Assembly (NCBI GenBank): GCA_023395555.1
Contig: JAEWYQ010000080.1
Location: 1-45,905 of the forward strand
Source: Bacillota bacterium
GTDB lineage: Bacteria > Bacillota > Clostridia > Lachnospirales > Lachnospiraceae
DNA: 45,905 nucleotides
Reading direction: 5' to 3'
Each line of letters starts with the position of its first letter. Positions within the stretch are counted from its first letter, which is position 1. Below the pieces are notes generated by a model, which saw nothing but the letters and a program-made list of their open reading frames with translations, ran no database searches and had not been told where the DNA came from. Below, piece by piece: positions 1 through 9,848 of this stretch. Both the position numbers and the translations under genes were made by a program.

Positions 1-285
1 GGCCACATTGACCAGAGAGGTAATGAGCTTTGTGGGATACTCCGCATCAACAAACAGGGCCTGCCGGTAATACTCCCATCCAACCGGCTCCAGCTGGATC
101 ACTCCCGGCTTTATTGCCACCTGGTTAAAGCTGATGGCAATGGAATAGAGCAAGGGATAGCATGTAACAGCAAAAAATCCGATCAACCATGGAGAGAGAA
201 ATAAGAGTCCTGCCAGTGCGTCGCGGCGTCGGTTGGTCATGGCCGGCATCCTTCTTTTCTTTGTGTCTCCTTCTTTTCTTACCAT
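1..285 (-). CDS. Sugar ABC transporter permease, MalF/UgpA type (3' part outside window)
   Basis: Only the first 95 codons lie in the window and the frame stays open to base 1. The N-terminus is very basic (many Lys/Arg up to about residue 22) and is followed by a hydrophobic segment beginning LAGLLFLSPWLIGFFAVTCY, the typical first membrane helix of MalF/LplB-type permeases, then the usual extracytoplasmic stretch after SIAISFNQ. It begins 4 nt after the DUF5696 stop codon, so it is almost certainly co-transcribed with it. The start is uncertain: ATG at 285 follows a G-rich stretch, whereas ATG at 240 has AGAAGG about 6 nt upstream; both leave the helix intact. Because one permease pair already exists at 4987-6836, this is the first subunit of a second pair. 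Family assignment is secure, substrate unknown. Confidence 0.85.
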   Translation of the reverse strand, partial: MVRKEGDTKKRRMPAMTNRRRDALAGLLFLSPWLIGFFAVTCYPLLYSIAISFNQVAIKPGVIQLEPVGWEYYRQALFVDAEYPTKLITSLVNVA

Positions 286-289
286 TCCC

Positions 290-2590
290 CTACCCCCTTC
301 CTTCAACGACTTTGAACCAGCCCGGTGAAACGGCGACAGCTCCATCCGTTTTCTCTGACGCGGTATAATTAACATAAATCCTCACCCCGTTTCCGTAGGT
401 GACGCGGATAAAGCCTTCCTCCAATGCCCTGTGCTGTACAATGGTCTCTCCCTGCACCCCTGCCAGGGCCTGTGATATCGTATCATAGGCTTCCTTAATA
501 TAGCTTTCCCAATCCGAGAAATTAGTGGAAATATAGTCCTCCTGAGTCGTACGGTGCAGCGCAAGGCTTTCACAATGGGTCACCGTGAAGGAAGGTGCCA
601 CGCCATATTCAATATGTCTTAACAGGCGCTCCTTGGAATAAGTTCCGGTATTCAGCGGCGCGGCATAGAGCGGTATGCTTCCCTTCAGCACAAGCTGCAA
701 AAACGGCACCGTGTCCGTCTCATACAGGAACTGCCCGCTGGATAAAGGGGCATTATAGAATTCCGAGGTATAGCCCCACAGATATTGATTCGGATTGTAT
801 AAGGGCATCCTCTTCCCACCCCCTGCCTGCTCCACCAGAGAGACCGTACGGACCAGATTCTCAGCTCTCGTACTCTCCTTTCCCGAAGTGAAATCACCAT
901 AGAGACGGTAGGACAATTCATCCAGGGCAAAGCCGGATATTTCACCGTAACTGCGTAAATTCCCGGCATTCTGAATCCGTCTGCCCACTTCGCCAAGGCG
1001 GTAGAAATAAGTATTGGGATACATTATTATGATATTATTGCGTGACAGCTCAATCACCATATTGGAAAGATTGTTTGCCGCCTCTGTTCTCTTGTTAATC
1101 TGGTCGGCATTGGCGCTGACGGGATTCAGATAGAAGTAGAACCGGCTTCCGCCCTCCCTGATCTGGTCAACCAGAGTCTGCACCTCTTCCTTGCTTCCCA
1201 GCTTTCTCAGGAAGGATGTACCTGCTTCATTATTCCTGGAGTAGCTCCGGTAAACATAAGAGATATTCTTTATTCCCTGCTTCTGAAGCCGCTCTGCAAG
1301 AAGGGAAGCCTCCTTCACACTGGTGAATACCCGAAGGGAATTTCCTATAAATTCTTTGTGCAGACCGGCTCCCAGTATCTCTATTTTCAATGGAAGGCTT
1401 TCTTCCTCCACTGTCTGCCTGCTTATAATCTGCTTATCCGATAATATTCTCCGGTACAGTCCGGCCATACCGTTATAATCGGCTTCCTCTCCCTGGGTGA
1501 TATAGACGGACAGCTCCGGCGATACTTCATTCCGGTGCTCCTGGGGGACCACTGCTCCTGCCCCCTTCTTCCGATTGATATTTTTATTATATCTCTGCCG
1601 GAATTCAAATCTTGCCGCACCCCAGTTATAAGGATTGTTCTGCAGCGCCGGCGTGGCCAGGATGGAAGCATATTCCGCCCCGCTCTCAATCACTGCGAAC
1701 AAGCCGTTCTGATTCATGCCATGGACTACCCCGTAGACCGGCATAATGATCTGGGGCTCCTCCACCACATAGTCATTGGGGCGGTAAGCCTGCAAATCCG
1801 AAGGCTGGGCCAGGGATTCGATGCCCAGATCCTTCCCGTATACTCTTCCGGCGAAGGTAGAGGCATATTGGGAGGGCTTCTGAAAGCGGATCAAGGCTCC
1901 CGAGCCGTCGGGAATCAACAGATAGCCGTCCACAGAATCACTGTAGGAGGAACCCAGATAAGGTAAGAAGGTCATAGATTTCAGCCGGTAAGTACTGTCC
2001 TGCATTCCTTCCGTCAGACTTTCCTCCTCCATGCGGAAGCTTAACCGGTTCCCTTCAAGGGCCACGTTCAGGTCGAAGGAGATGCCGATTTCTTTGAATT
2101 TTGCATGGCATACAAAGCCATCCCCGCGGATGGTATAATCCGTCTCCGCATTTCCCGTCAGGCTGTACCGGCTCTCTGTACCTGCCTCATCAAAACACTC
2201 GATACCCACGATAGAATTCCCGTAATTATTCCAGGTCTTATTCAGCCCTTCCGCGCCCTCCAGGGGTAATGCCCCCCAGATATAGCCCGTGTTCTTATTT
2301 TTAATGCGAATTGTATTCCATTCCCTGTTCAGCCACAGCTGGGCCTGGTCCGTCTCTGCCGCCAGCTCAAAGCCTTCCAGGTCAAACCGGTTCTCCACCG
2401 TCTCGGCAGAAAAGGGATGGACCTGCCTGTTTGATAAGGCTTCCATCATATCCGTATGAAGGGGACGGGTCTCCGATCCAATGGAGGGCCTCTCCGTCAC
2501 AGCATCCTGAGTCTCCGCACTCGCATGGATGATCAGTCCCAATGCCAAAGAGGCAGCCAGGGCAAATGCAATTTTTCTACGTAATGACAC
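290..2590 (-). CDS. Exported DUF5696-type protein
   Basis: 766 residues with a clear signal peptide (MSLRRKIAFALAASLALG, then a small-residue site near HASA). No lipobox is seen, so secretion or loose wall association is expected. The body is a large globular protein without recognisable catalytic motifs; from recollection it matches DUF5696, a family found beside carbohydrate ABC transporters and Yip1 proteins in Paenibacillus and Clostridia. The start is GTG at 2590, supported by GGAGGTG 9 nt upstream; it overlaps the Yip1-fusion gene by 14 nt, which implies translational coupling. The C-terminus is followed 4 nt later by the next permease. Context suggests a role in capturing or processing glycans at the cell surface for the two transporters, but this is inference; a structural comparison with TIM-barrel glycosidases would be informative. 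Confidence 0.75.
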   Translation of the reverse strand: MSLRRKIAFALAASLALGLIIHASAETQDAVTERPSIGSETRPLHTDMMEALSNRQVHPFSAETVENRFDLEGFELAAETDQAQLWLNREWNTIRIKNKNTGYIWGALPLEGAEGLNKTWNNYGNSIVGIECFDEAGTESRYSLTGNAETDYTIRGDGFVCHAKFKEIGISFDLNVALEGNRLSFRMEEESLTEGMQDSTYRLKSMTFLPYLGSSYSDSVDGYLLIPDGSGALIRFQKPSQYASTFAGRVYGKDLGIESLAQPSDLQAYRPNDYVVEEPQIIMPVYGVVHGMNQNGLFAVIESGAEYASILATPALQNNPYNWGAARFEFRQRYNKNINRKKGAGAVVPQEHRNEVSPELSVYITQGEEADYNGMAGLYRRILSDKQIISRQTVEEESLPLKIEILGAGLHKEFIGNSLRVFTSVKEASLLAERLQKQGIKNISYVYRSYSRNNEAGTSFLRKLGSKEEVQTLVDQIREGGSRFYFYLNPVSANADQINKRTEAANNLSNMVIELSRNNIIIMYPNTYFYRLGEVGRRIQNAGNLRSYGEISGFALDELSYRLYGDFTSGKESTRAENLVRTVSLVEQAGGGKRMPLYNPNQYLWGYTSEFYNAPLSSGQFLYETDTVPFLQLVLKGSIPLYAAPLNTGTYSKERLLRHIEYGVAPSFTVTHCESLALHRTTQEDYISTNFSDWESYIKEAYDTISQALAGVQGETIVQHRALEEGFIRVTYGNGVRIYVNYTASEKTDGAVAVSPGWFKVVEGRG

Positions 2591-4673
2591 GGTATTTCAC
2601 CTCCTCCAACAATTCCGCCGCAAAGCCCAGCAGCTCCTTCCACAGAATATACAGAATAATAAAGGCCAGCACTGCAATAACCATGAAGGCTATGGTCAGC
2701 AGAATATTGCTGACCGTTTTACCCGGGGTGTAGCAATGTGTCTCCTTCACCGCCAGGAAAATGAGAACCAGCGTATAGCCGATAATCATAAAATAGCATA
2801 ATCCGTACAGGAAGCTTTCCTTCTTCGTAAGCACATGGGACACAAGGGTTAATACCGGAATATACGTAATATATCCTGAAAGTGCATACCCAAAAGCAAC
2901 ATATACATTCTTGATGGTACCCTCTCCGTCGTTGATGGAGCTGATGAGATAGCTGCCCACAACAAACAGGGCCACCGGCAGGATAACGATAACCGATATG
3001 GCTACAGGACTCTGCCACTGATGAATTCCTCCTCCGAATACAAAGGAGGTATACAGACGGTATATCATATAGACGAGATAGGCTGCTATATACAGGATGG
3101 TAGCTCCTCTCACGCTGCCCCGCCGCCCTGTTTTCAGATAATATATGCCGTCAATGGGATGGCGCAGCATGAATCGGGAATCCACCACCAGCTCCTTGAG
3201 CAGCCGGTGCCTCTTACACTGCTTCTCCCATTCCTGCCGGATGTATTTCCTGTAATTTGTTTTCTTCTGAATAAACCACAAGGCCAGTAAGACAATTCCG
3301 ATGCCAATGCAGAGCATCAGGATGCGGTCCATATGCTCCCTCAGCCAGCTGCTCCGAAGCTCCCAGTAGCATTCCGAGTATTTCCACCCGTCACCCATAA
3401 TCCTGTAATGCTCCGCTGCTGTCTCATACTCTCCCAATTCAAACATTGCCTGTGCAAACCCGTTATGTGCCATGTAAGCAGAGGGACTCAGCCGCAGGAT
3501 TTCTGTCCACCCCTCCAGGCTGGCGGTATAATCACCCTTGTTATAATCCGCCTTTGCTTTATGCAGAAGCTTCGTATAGCTGGTGGGATAATAGGCTTGA
3601 ATCAGCGCTCTCTCTTTATCCAGAATATAGATATTATCATTCTCATCCACCTCAATTGCACTGACCACCGCAGTCAGTCCATTGCGGTCACTTGCTGCAG
3701 CCCTGCCTCCGAAGAGAATCATCAGCACTCCCGTATCATCAAACTCTTCTATAGACCCCGTATCCGTCACGGCAAAAATATTTCCTTCCGTGGTCACGGC
3801 TGCATCCACATAATTCTCCTCGCCCCACAGCCTGCCGGAGCGCTGCAGCACATTCACCCCAGCCAGATTCAGCTTTTTAAGGGCATCCAAGCTGTCATTC
3901 TGGGTCACGGAATAAATCAGATTGGTATCCGCCACATCCAGAGATACAATATTGGGAGGGGTCCGGAAGAACAGCTTGGCTTTCTGCTCCTCTGTGTAGA
4001 AGGTCTTCTGAAACCACTCGATCAGGTTCAGCCCCTTCGTCTTATTCGCTCCAAAAAAACCGTTAAACCTTCCGTCTTCGCCGAACTGCAATATTCCCTC
4101 ATGGGTTCCCTCGCTGATGGCAAAGATATTGCCGAAGCTGTCCACATCCACCTTTCTCGGCTTAAAGGGACTTGCTCCGTAGATCATATCCTCCGGACGG
4201 CCAATTCTCTTGACGGCTCCCCTCTCCTGAGACAGAAGAACGATCTCAGAAGCCTGGTAATCCGCCACATAGACCATCCCATCCTCATCTACGGCAACTC
4301 CTGTGGGATACTTCAGCTCTCCTTCTCCGAGAAAGCTGATTCTGCCCTCCAGCAGATCGTATCTCACAATCCGTGCATTGCCGCTGTCTGCAATGTATAG
4401 GATTCCATCCCTGTAATACAGATCCTCCGGTGACTTCATCCCGATTTCCTTCAGATATATTCCTCCCGGAATATAGGCATCCTGGGTACGAAGATATCCA
4501 AACCGGTCCGCGGCAATGGTATAGGTATAAGCCGTGCTCTCAATTGCCCGGACATGCCCCGGACCGCTGCCCGGGAATACGGATATCAATATAAGGATAA
4601 CTGCAAGCAAAGTACGCCGGACGGCCCCTCTGTACTTACGGCCTGTATCTGTCCTCTTGTTTTTTCCTGTCAT
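2577..4673 (-). CDS. NHL-repeat / TPR / Yip1-domain membrane protein
   Basis: About 698 residues. Order of parts: basic N-terminus and signal-type helix (VRRTLLAVILILISVF), an extracytoplasmic beta-propeller with NHL-type repeats (blades such as PEDLYYRDGILYIADSGNAR and YPTGVAVDEDGMVYVAD, roughly residues 60-380), a short TPR-like helical part (YNKGDYTASLEGWTEILRL, about 385-440), a membrane helix near 450-467, a basic linker, and a C-terminal Yip1 domain with about five membrane helices (about 510-690). The start at 4673 has AGGAG 7 nt upstream; ATG at 4712 (AAGGAG, 9 nt) is an alternative. Yip1 proteins are multi-span membrane proteins of unclear bacterial function. Fusion to an outside propeller suggests a sensor, scaffold or assembly factor for the neighbouring transporters; this is inference. 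It overlaps the DUF5696 gene by 14 nt. Confidence 0.8.
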   Translation of the reverse strand: MTGKNKRTDTGRKYRGAVRRTLLAVILILISVFPGSGPGHVRAIESTAYTYTIAADRFGYLRTQDAYIPGGIYLKEIGMKSPEDLYYRDGILYIADSGNARIVRYDLLEGRISFLGEGELKYPTGVAVDEDGMVYVADYQASEIVLLSQERGAVKRIGRPEDMIYGASPFKPRKVDVDSFGNIFAISEGTHEGILQFGEDGRFNGFFGANKTKGLNLIEWFQKTFYTEEQKAKLFFRTPPNIVSLDVADTNLIYSVTQNDSLDALKKLNLAGVNVLQRSGRLWGEENYVDAAVTTEGNIFAVTDTGSIEEFDDTGVLMILFGGRAAASDRNGLTAVVSAIEVDENDNIYILDKERALIQAYYPTSYTKLLHKAKADYNKGDYTASLEGWTEILRLSPSAYMAHNGFAQAMFELGEYETAAEHYRIMGDGWKYSECYWELRSSWLREHMDRILMLCIGIGIVLLALWFIQKKTNYRKYIRQEWEKQCKRHRLLKELVVDSRFMLRHPIDGIYYLKTGRRGSVRGATILYIAAYLVYMIYRLYTSFVFGGGIHQWQSPVAISVIVILPVALFVVGSYLISSINDGEGTIKNVYVAFGYALSGYITYIPVLTLVSHVLTKKESFLYGLCYFMIIGYTLVLIFLAVKETHCYTPGKTVSNILLTIAFMVIAVLAFIILYILWKELLGFAAELLEEVKYRVIT

Positions 4674-4814
4674 ATGAAATCTCCTCACCTCAATCCTCTC
4701 CGTATGATTCATTACCGCCATCTCCTTCGCCCTGTCACAGACCGAACAGTTCCATTTATCCTATCATGAGTAAAGTACGTGTTCATGGTCTATGGCTCCG
4801 ATTGCAAAAGCCCT

Positions 4815-4973
4815 TCTTTATACTGATGCGGTGAATATGATTACATAGATATCCATCTGGGCGCAGACCGGGCTTCCCATGATTGCCTGCACCTGGCAAT
4901 TATGGGATGTTAAAGGCAAGCCCAGATGGATATCTATGTAATCATATTCATCTCACAGCCTAAATCACGCCCA
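4815..4973. repeat. Nested inverted-repeat element, copy 1 (long form)
   Basis: A perfect 31-bp inverted repeat (4832-4862 with 4920-4950) encloses a second stem (4876-4887 with 4895-4906, one wobble pair). The flanks, TCTTTATACTGATGCGGTGA on the left and CACAGCCTAAATCACGCCCA on the right, recur at 15737-15800, where the inner palindrome is missing. It fills most of the gap between the MalG-type permease stop and the Yip1-fusion gene. There is no transposase and no T-tract, so a dispersed palindromic element or an mRNA-processing/stabilising structure is more likely than a terminator. Confidence 0.8.
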
Positions 4974-4986
4974 TTTACATGGCAAA

Positions 4987-5907
4987 TCATTTCATTCCTG
5001 AATGTGACATCGTGTTCATGACCCTGGATTGCAGAATAACAAACAAAATCAGGTTAGGAAGGAACATGATGAGAGATGCTGCTGCCTGAATCCCCAATCC
5101 GGCGACGGTATTTCCCGTCATCATCTGTCCCACCATCCCATTGGCATTACCTGAGCTGGCAGTCAGAGTAGTCATATAAAAGGAAAAGCTCTTTAAAGCC
5201 TCATTATTAATATAATAATTGGAGGCCTCCATGCTGTTCCAGCTGGACTGGAAGGACAGAATGGCCACCGTGGCAAGAGCCGGGGTGATATTGGGCAGGA
5301 TTACCTTACGCAGGATATAATAATCGCTGGCACCGTCGATCTGTGCGGCTTCCACCACAGAATCCGGGAATTCGTCAATAAACTGCTTCACCAGATAGAG
5401 TCCCACCGGCATGGCCACCAGGGGTACAATATGAACCAGAAAACGATCCACCATGCCCAGCTTATAGATAATCAGATAGCGCGGTATCGCCACTGCTACC
5501 GGCACGAACATCAAGGCCGCTTCATTGATGCCGAAGAAAGCCTTCTTCAGCCGGTACTTTCTCTTGGACATGCAATATGCCGCCATTACGGTAATGGTCA
5601 GGGTCAGCAGCACAACCGCCAGGGTCGACAGAATGCTGTTAAAAAGATAGCGGCTCATGGGAATCATTTTATTCGCCGAGGTTGCCGCCAGGTTGGCAAA
5701 GTTCTGCAGGGTCGGACGCAGGGTGATGAATTTGGGCGGATAGACCAGCAGCTCATCCAGCGGCTTAAAGGCATTAAAGAAAATAAACACAATGGGCAGG
5801 GCGGTGATTACTACTACCGGCAGCAGATACAGGTAGAACTTGATCTGGGAACGGTCAAACCGCCTGGGATTAATCCCTATAATTCTGATTTTATTACGTC
5901 TGCGCAT
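4987..5907 (-). CDS. Carbohydrate ABC transporter permease, MalG type
   Basis: 306 residues with six predicted membrane helices. The cytoplasmic coupling loop that binds the ATPase is visible as VEAAQIDGASDYYILRKVIL followed by PNITPALATVAILSF (around residues 200-232), the conserved EAA motif of binding-protein-dependent sugar permeases. The N-terminus is basic and ends the cytoplasmic part at FYLYLLPVVVITALP. It starts 12 nt after the end of the MalF-type permease and has GAGGTGG before its ATG. It should pair with that permease and with the binding proteins upstream. Substrate cannot be read from sequence; the glycosidase neighbours point to an oligosaccharide. Confidence 0.93.
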   Translation of the reverse strand: MRRRNKIRIIGINPRRFDRSQIKFYLYLLPVVVITALPIVFIFFNAFKPLDELLVYPPKFITLRPTLQNFANLAATSANKMIPMSRYLFNSILSTLAVVLLTLTITVMAAYCMSKRKYRLKKAFFGINEAALMFVPVAVAIPRYLIIYKLGMVDRFLVHIVPLVAMPVGLYLVKQFIDEFPDSVVEAAQIDGASDYYILRKVILPNITPALATVAILSFQSSWNSMEASNYYINNEALKSFSFYMTTLTASSGNANGMVGQMMTGNTVAGLGIQAAASLIMFLPNLILFVILQSRVMNTMSHSGMK

Positions 5908-5919
5908 AGATACACCACC

Positions 5920-6836
5920 TCAATCCTTATCCATAAAAAGTTTCTTGGCAATCTGTGATATCCCCCATACGAAGATCAGAATAATCACAGAAAGCGCTGC
6001 CCCATAGCCCATCTCATAACGTATAAAAGCATATTCCTCCGCGTGAGTCACCAGCAGCTGCCCGGCGTATCCCGGTGTCGGGTTGGACCCGGACAGCATG
6101 ACTCCGATGGAGCCGTTCTGAAAGGTGCTCACAATGGACATTACCGCGCCGAACATCATAAAGGGGCGGATTGCCGGAACCGTCACATAGATAATCTCCT
6201 GAAAACGGTTCTTCACCCCATCCAGGTAGGCAGCTTCATAAAGCTCCCGGTTCACATTGAGAATTCCCGCCAGCATTGCCAGAAATCCCACTCCCATGCT
6301 GCTCCACAGGCTGACGACAATCATAATCAGCAGCAGATACCGGCTGTCCGACAGCCATAGGATCGGCTTCTGAATCACATCCAGCTTCAGCAGCAGCGCA
6401 TTCAGATACCCACCTTATCTCCTGCAAAGACCACCTGCCATACGGTGGACAGCATGATTCCGCTGGTCATGGAGGGCAGGTACAGAATGATTGCCATGAT
6501 GGTTCTCGGCACCTTGGTAATCTGCGCCAGGGACCAGGCCAGGAAGAAGGACAACAGGTATCCCCCCACCCCCACGATAACAGAGAACTGTACCGTATTG
6601 GGAATGGCATTCTCCATGAAGATAGCATCATCGGTAAGAATGTTCACGTAATTATCCAGGCCCACCAGATTGGGCCTTTCAATGGAATTAAAATCCGTAA
6701 AGGAAAGTCCGATGGCGATCACTACCGGGATTATAATGAAAATCAGAAATAATGCCGCAAAGGGCAGCTGAAGCCAGAAAATGGAATGATGATCAAAAAA
6801 CAATTTAATTTTACGCAGCCATGGCTTATTCTCCAT
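5920..6836 (-). pseudogene. Sugar ABC transporter permease, MalF type, interrupted by a one-base frameshift
   Basis: The 5' part (from ATG at 6836) codes 144 residues and ends prematurely at a TGA (6402-6404) just after FAGDKVG. The 3' part resumes one frame over; reading GGG TAT CTG AAT restores YLNALLLKLDVIQKPILWLS and continues to the stop at 5920 with the EAA loop ELYEAAYLDGVKNRFQEIIY. Joined, the product would be about 305 residues, normal for the family. The simplest explanation is loss of one base in or beside the GGTGGG run at 6409-6414, either a true mutation or a base-calling error in the homopolymer. No slippery heptamer is present, so programmed frameshifting is unlikely. The gene start overlaps the upstream binding-protein gene by 11 nt and has GGAGGAGG before ATG. 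If the lesion is real, this transporter lacks one membrane subunit. Confidence 0.85.
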
Positions 6837-9792
6837 CGTTTCCTCCTCCTGCTCCCTGCTTATCCTTTAATTCCTGGATTAAGTCAACCTTATATTCCTT
6901 GACCGGATTTCCAGCCTCATCATAATATCCGAACTCTGTCAGCTTCCTCTTCATCTCCCGGTTGGATGCCAGCAGCGCCTCATCCATCCTGGGCTGGAAG
7001 TTCTCACCCTTGGTGACAATATCAATCCAGGCATTGCTGATCTCCCTCTCCAGGATATAACTTGCCGGGTGGCGCAACGCCTCCTTCTGCCAGGACCACT
7101 GCTCCAATATGACCTCCCTGTGCTTCTTAGGGTATGAAATCTGATTCAGAGCAATATGATTTGCCGTATTCCAGATATAATCCGGGCCGTACTTCATCTG
7201 AAGGGCTGTGGCATAAGCAGCCTGGGTCTCTCCCGACAGCCACCATTTTAAGAAGCGGTACGACTCATCCGGCATGGGAGTATTGGCAAAAATCATAGCC
7301 GAGGTCATATCCGCGGACCAGTACCGGTACACCGTCCCGTCCTCCTGGGGAGTTCCCGGAACCAGAGCGATATCCCAGCGTCCGGTCAGCTCCGGCGCTC
7401 CTATCTGAAGCTGGAGATAGGTGGCAAAATTAGAGATCCCGATGGGAACCGCACCGGAACGGAAGGCGTTGAAGAAGTTGGGAACATTCTGAACCAGGCC
7501 ATATACCTGGTATAAATCGATCATCTCCCGGATGCCCTTCAAGGTATTGGGATCATTGAAATTGGCATGAAAGCCGTCCTTGGTATAATAATCCCCCCCG
7601 TTCTGGAACAGGAAGGCTCCCGTGGATTCAAAGCTCTTATATCCCACATTGTTGGCCAGGGTAAGATTAAAGTTCATGGCATTCCGGTGGAGGATGGGCA
7701 TCATTTTCTTGACATCCGCCCAGGTGTCAGGCACCTCCAGCCCCAGCATATCCAGGATATCCCTGCGGTAGAACAGCACATAGAAATCCTGTGTCTCACT
7801 GGCTCCGTAGATTCCCTCATCATAGGCCATGGGAATCAATGACTCGATATTATATTCCTCCCCATACCAATCCATGAAATCCGCATATTCCAGCAAATTC
7901 TTCGCCATACCTCTCATGGCGAATTCCGCAGGCCGGTAGTAGGATAAGCCTAAAGCAATATCCGGGTTGGACCGGGTGGAGTTAGCAAGGGTGATCTTCT
8001 TCTCGTCCGGCATGACGGAGAATACCACATCGATCCCCGTATCTTCCGTGAATTTCTGAGCCGTCAGCTCTCTCAGCACCTCCACATACTGCATGGGCTT
8101 ATTGATCCATATCGTAAGCTTTCCCGTATCCCCCTTGATATCGGAAGATTCATTCATGGTGCCCGAGAAGGAATAGATGAATTGCTTTGCCCCTGTAATC
8201 AGTGTGGGCAGTATCCCCGCCTCAGGCGCAGGCAGGTGCTCTCCCGCTCCGTGAAGGTAAAGGCGGTCCATGCTGAGATTCTGCTCATGTATTTTAGTAA
8301 GCGTCAGTGCTGCCAATTGGGAGGCAGAGTCGGAATCATCGCTTAACAGCGCCATCCGGTTGGGTATCTCCCTTGGCTCGGACGCCAGTCGTTCCAGGTT
8401 CTGTGCTGCCAGCATCAGATTGCTGGCAAAGGAAGGCTCCCTTCCGCCCAGCTCCTTCAGCTCTTCATAGAGCCTCAGCAGGCGGCTGCGCCAATCCTCC
8501 AGATCAGTAAGGATATTGGGCATATATTGCAAAATGTCCCAGGTCCGGTTAGTATCGATCTTTGCTGTATCATCAGAATTGCTTCCCCGAATTTTCTTCA
8601 TCAGTAAGCCGGTCTGATTGATCTCCTCTGTGATTTCCATAAGCTCCCGGTAGATTGCGTCCATGGGTCCTGCCGTCACCTTCAGGACGATGGTATGAAC
8701 CCCTGCTGTAAGATAAATCCCCATGGGCTTTTCCTTGCCCAGGGTATGATTCGCATATTTCATCATGCCGGTATGGGAAAACCCGATATCCCTGGCTTCC
8801 CGGTAAGGCACCCTTCCGTCAATCTCCAGGGTGCGGTAGGCGCAGCCCCCTGTCTTCAGCGGCTGACTGTACTTGAAGCTGATATAATATATCCCGTCCT
8901 GGGGAATCTCCGCTTCATAGATAATTTTCTGTCCTATGGCTTTATTGGACTTATCATCCGTTGCGTTAATCAGTCTGATATAGGGGTTCTTCGGAAGTAC
9001 TCCCACGTTCTGGACATTGGTTCCTCTGATATAGGAATCCGTCTTCGCCCGGTAGTCTTCCCCTTCGATAATAATTACTTTACCGTCATACACGGGAGCA
9101 TCCTTGTATTCCGACAGGTACTGCTCATAGCTTATATCCTCCGCCGGAGGCACCAGGGTGACAGCGTACAGGAAAAGTCCCTGGTTCTGTGGGGTGATGG
9201 ATAGCATGTTCTCCCCTGCTTCCAGATGAAACCGCTCAGGAGTTCTCTGAAAATGCTCATAGTCCTCCAGATAGGCGGAGTTCGTCACTTCCATCCGATA
9301 TCCGTCTGGTGTGATTTCATTCCCATACCGGTCTGCCCTAGGCTCCGATATGTCATCCGCCCACAGAAGGGGGAAGGAACATACCAGCTCCCTTGTTCCG
9401 ACTCTCACATTCGCGGTGTTCTCAAACAGGCTGTGCTCCGGAGAAGTATATTCCACCAACACCTCATAGTCTCCGGCTTCCAAAACCTCCAGCTTCACAT
9501 GGCAGGAAGCATCCACCGGCACATAGGTTCCGTCAGAATCAACCTGTATGCCATCCCCGCTCACCAGGCTCTCCTGGTTCAGTAATATCCTGTAAGATGT
9601 CCCCTCGCCGACAAATATCTGCCTCTCTGCCACTTCCCTGTCCTCCAGCAGAAAGCTTCGCTCCATTGTCTGCATAATGCGGTCCAGTTTGCTTACTTCG
9701 ACATGTACAAGAATGACCAGGGGAAGAAGCAGAACGGATATTATCAATAGAAATACATATATTTTAGTTCTAAGAAGCTTCTTTCTCTTCAT
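6826..9792 (-). CDS. Membrane-anchored extracellular solute-binding protein with carbohydrate-binding-like N-terminal domains
   Basis: 988 residues, about twice the usual size of a sugar-binding protein. An N-terminal uncleaved-type helix (IYVFLLIISVLLLPLVILV) without lipobox anchors it. Residues about 50-390 form beta-rich modules; IIEGEDYRAKTDSYIRGTN and VHTIVLKVTAGPMDAIYREL resemble CBM6/35-like jelly-roll domains. A helical linker follows (about 400-500). Residues about 560-960 match family 1 solute-binding proteins (TGKLTIWINKPMQYVEVLRE at the start, WWLSGETQAAYATALQMKYG near the end). The start has GGAGGTAAAG before ATG. It overlaps the following permease by 11 nt. It probably captures polymeric or long oligosaccharides and hands them to the permeases; whether it works with or instead of the lipoprotein binding protein upstream is open. 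Confidence 0.8.
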   Translation of the reverse strand: MKRKKLLRTKIYVFLLIISVLLLPLVILVHVEVSKLDRIMQTMERSFLLEDREVAERQIFVGEGTSYRILLNQESLVSGDGIQVDSDGTYVPVDASCHVKLEVLEAGDYEVLVEYTSPEHSLFENTANVRVGTRELVCSFPLLWADDISEPRADRYGNEITPDGYRMEVTNSAYLEDYEHFQRTPERFHLEAGENMLSITPQNQGLFLYAVTLVPPAEDISYEQYLSEYKDAPVYDGKVIIIEGEDYRAKTDSYIRGTNVQNVGVLPKNPYIRLINATDDKSNKAIGQKIIYEAEIPQDGIYYISFKYSQPLKTGGCAYRTLEIDGRVPYREARDIGFSHTGMMKYANHTLGKEKPMGIYLTAGVHTIVLKVTAGPMDAIYRELMEITEEINQTGLLMKKIRGSNSDDTAKIDTNRTWDILQYMPNILTDLEDWRSRLLRLYEELKELGGREPSFASNLMLAAQNLERLASEPREIPNRMALLSDDSDSASQLAALTLTKIHEQNLSMDRLYLHGAGEHLPAPEAGILPTLITGAKQFIYSFSGTMNESSDIKGDTGKLTIWINKPMQYVEVLRELTAQKFTEDTGIDVVFSVMPDEKKITLANSTRSNPDIALGLSYYRPAEFAMRGMAKNLLEYADFMDWYGEEYNIESLIPMAYDEGIYGASETQDFYVLFYRRDILDMLGLEVPDTWADVKKMMPILHRNAMNFNLTLANNVGYKSFESTGAFLFQNGGDYYTKDGFHANFNDPNTLKGIREMIDLYQVYGLVQNVPNFFNAFRSGAVPIGISNFATYLQLQIGAPELTGRWDIALVPGTPQEDGTVYRYWSADMTSAMIFANTPMPDESYRFLKWWLSGETQAAYATALQMKYGPDYIWNTANHIALNQISYPKKHREVILEQWSWQKEALRHPASYILEREISNAWIDIVTKGENFQPRMDEALLASNREMKRKLTEFGYYDEAGNPVKEYKVDLIQELKDKQGAGGGNDGE

Positions 9793-9848
9793 CTTTACCT
9801 CCAGGAAGCCATCTAAACTTCAAGCGGACGTTCCCAATCCGCGTTGAT

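Noticed and set aside
3333..4400. 355-codon open frame on the plus strand
   Set aside because: It lies antisense to the NHL-repeat region of the Yip1 fusion, has no ribosome site and reads as low-quality antisense protein; it is a shadow frame.
6395..6425. Programmed ribosomal frameshift in the permease gene
   Set aside because: There is no slippery heptamer or downstream stimulatory structure, and permeases of this family are not known to use it; a base deletion or sequencing error explains it better.
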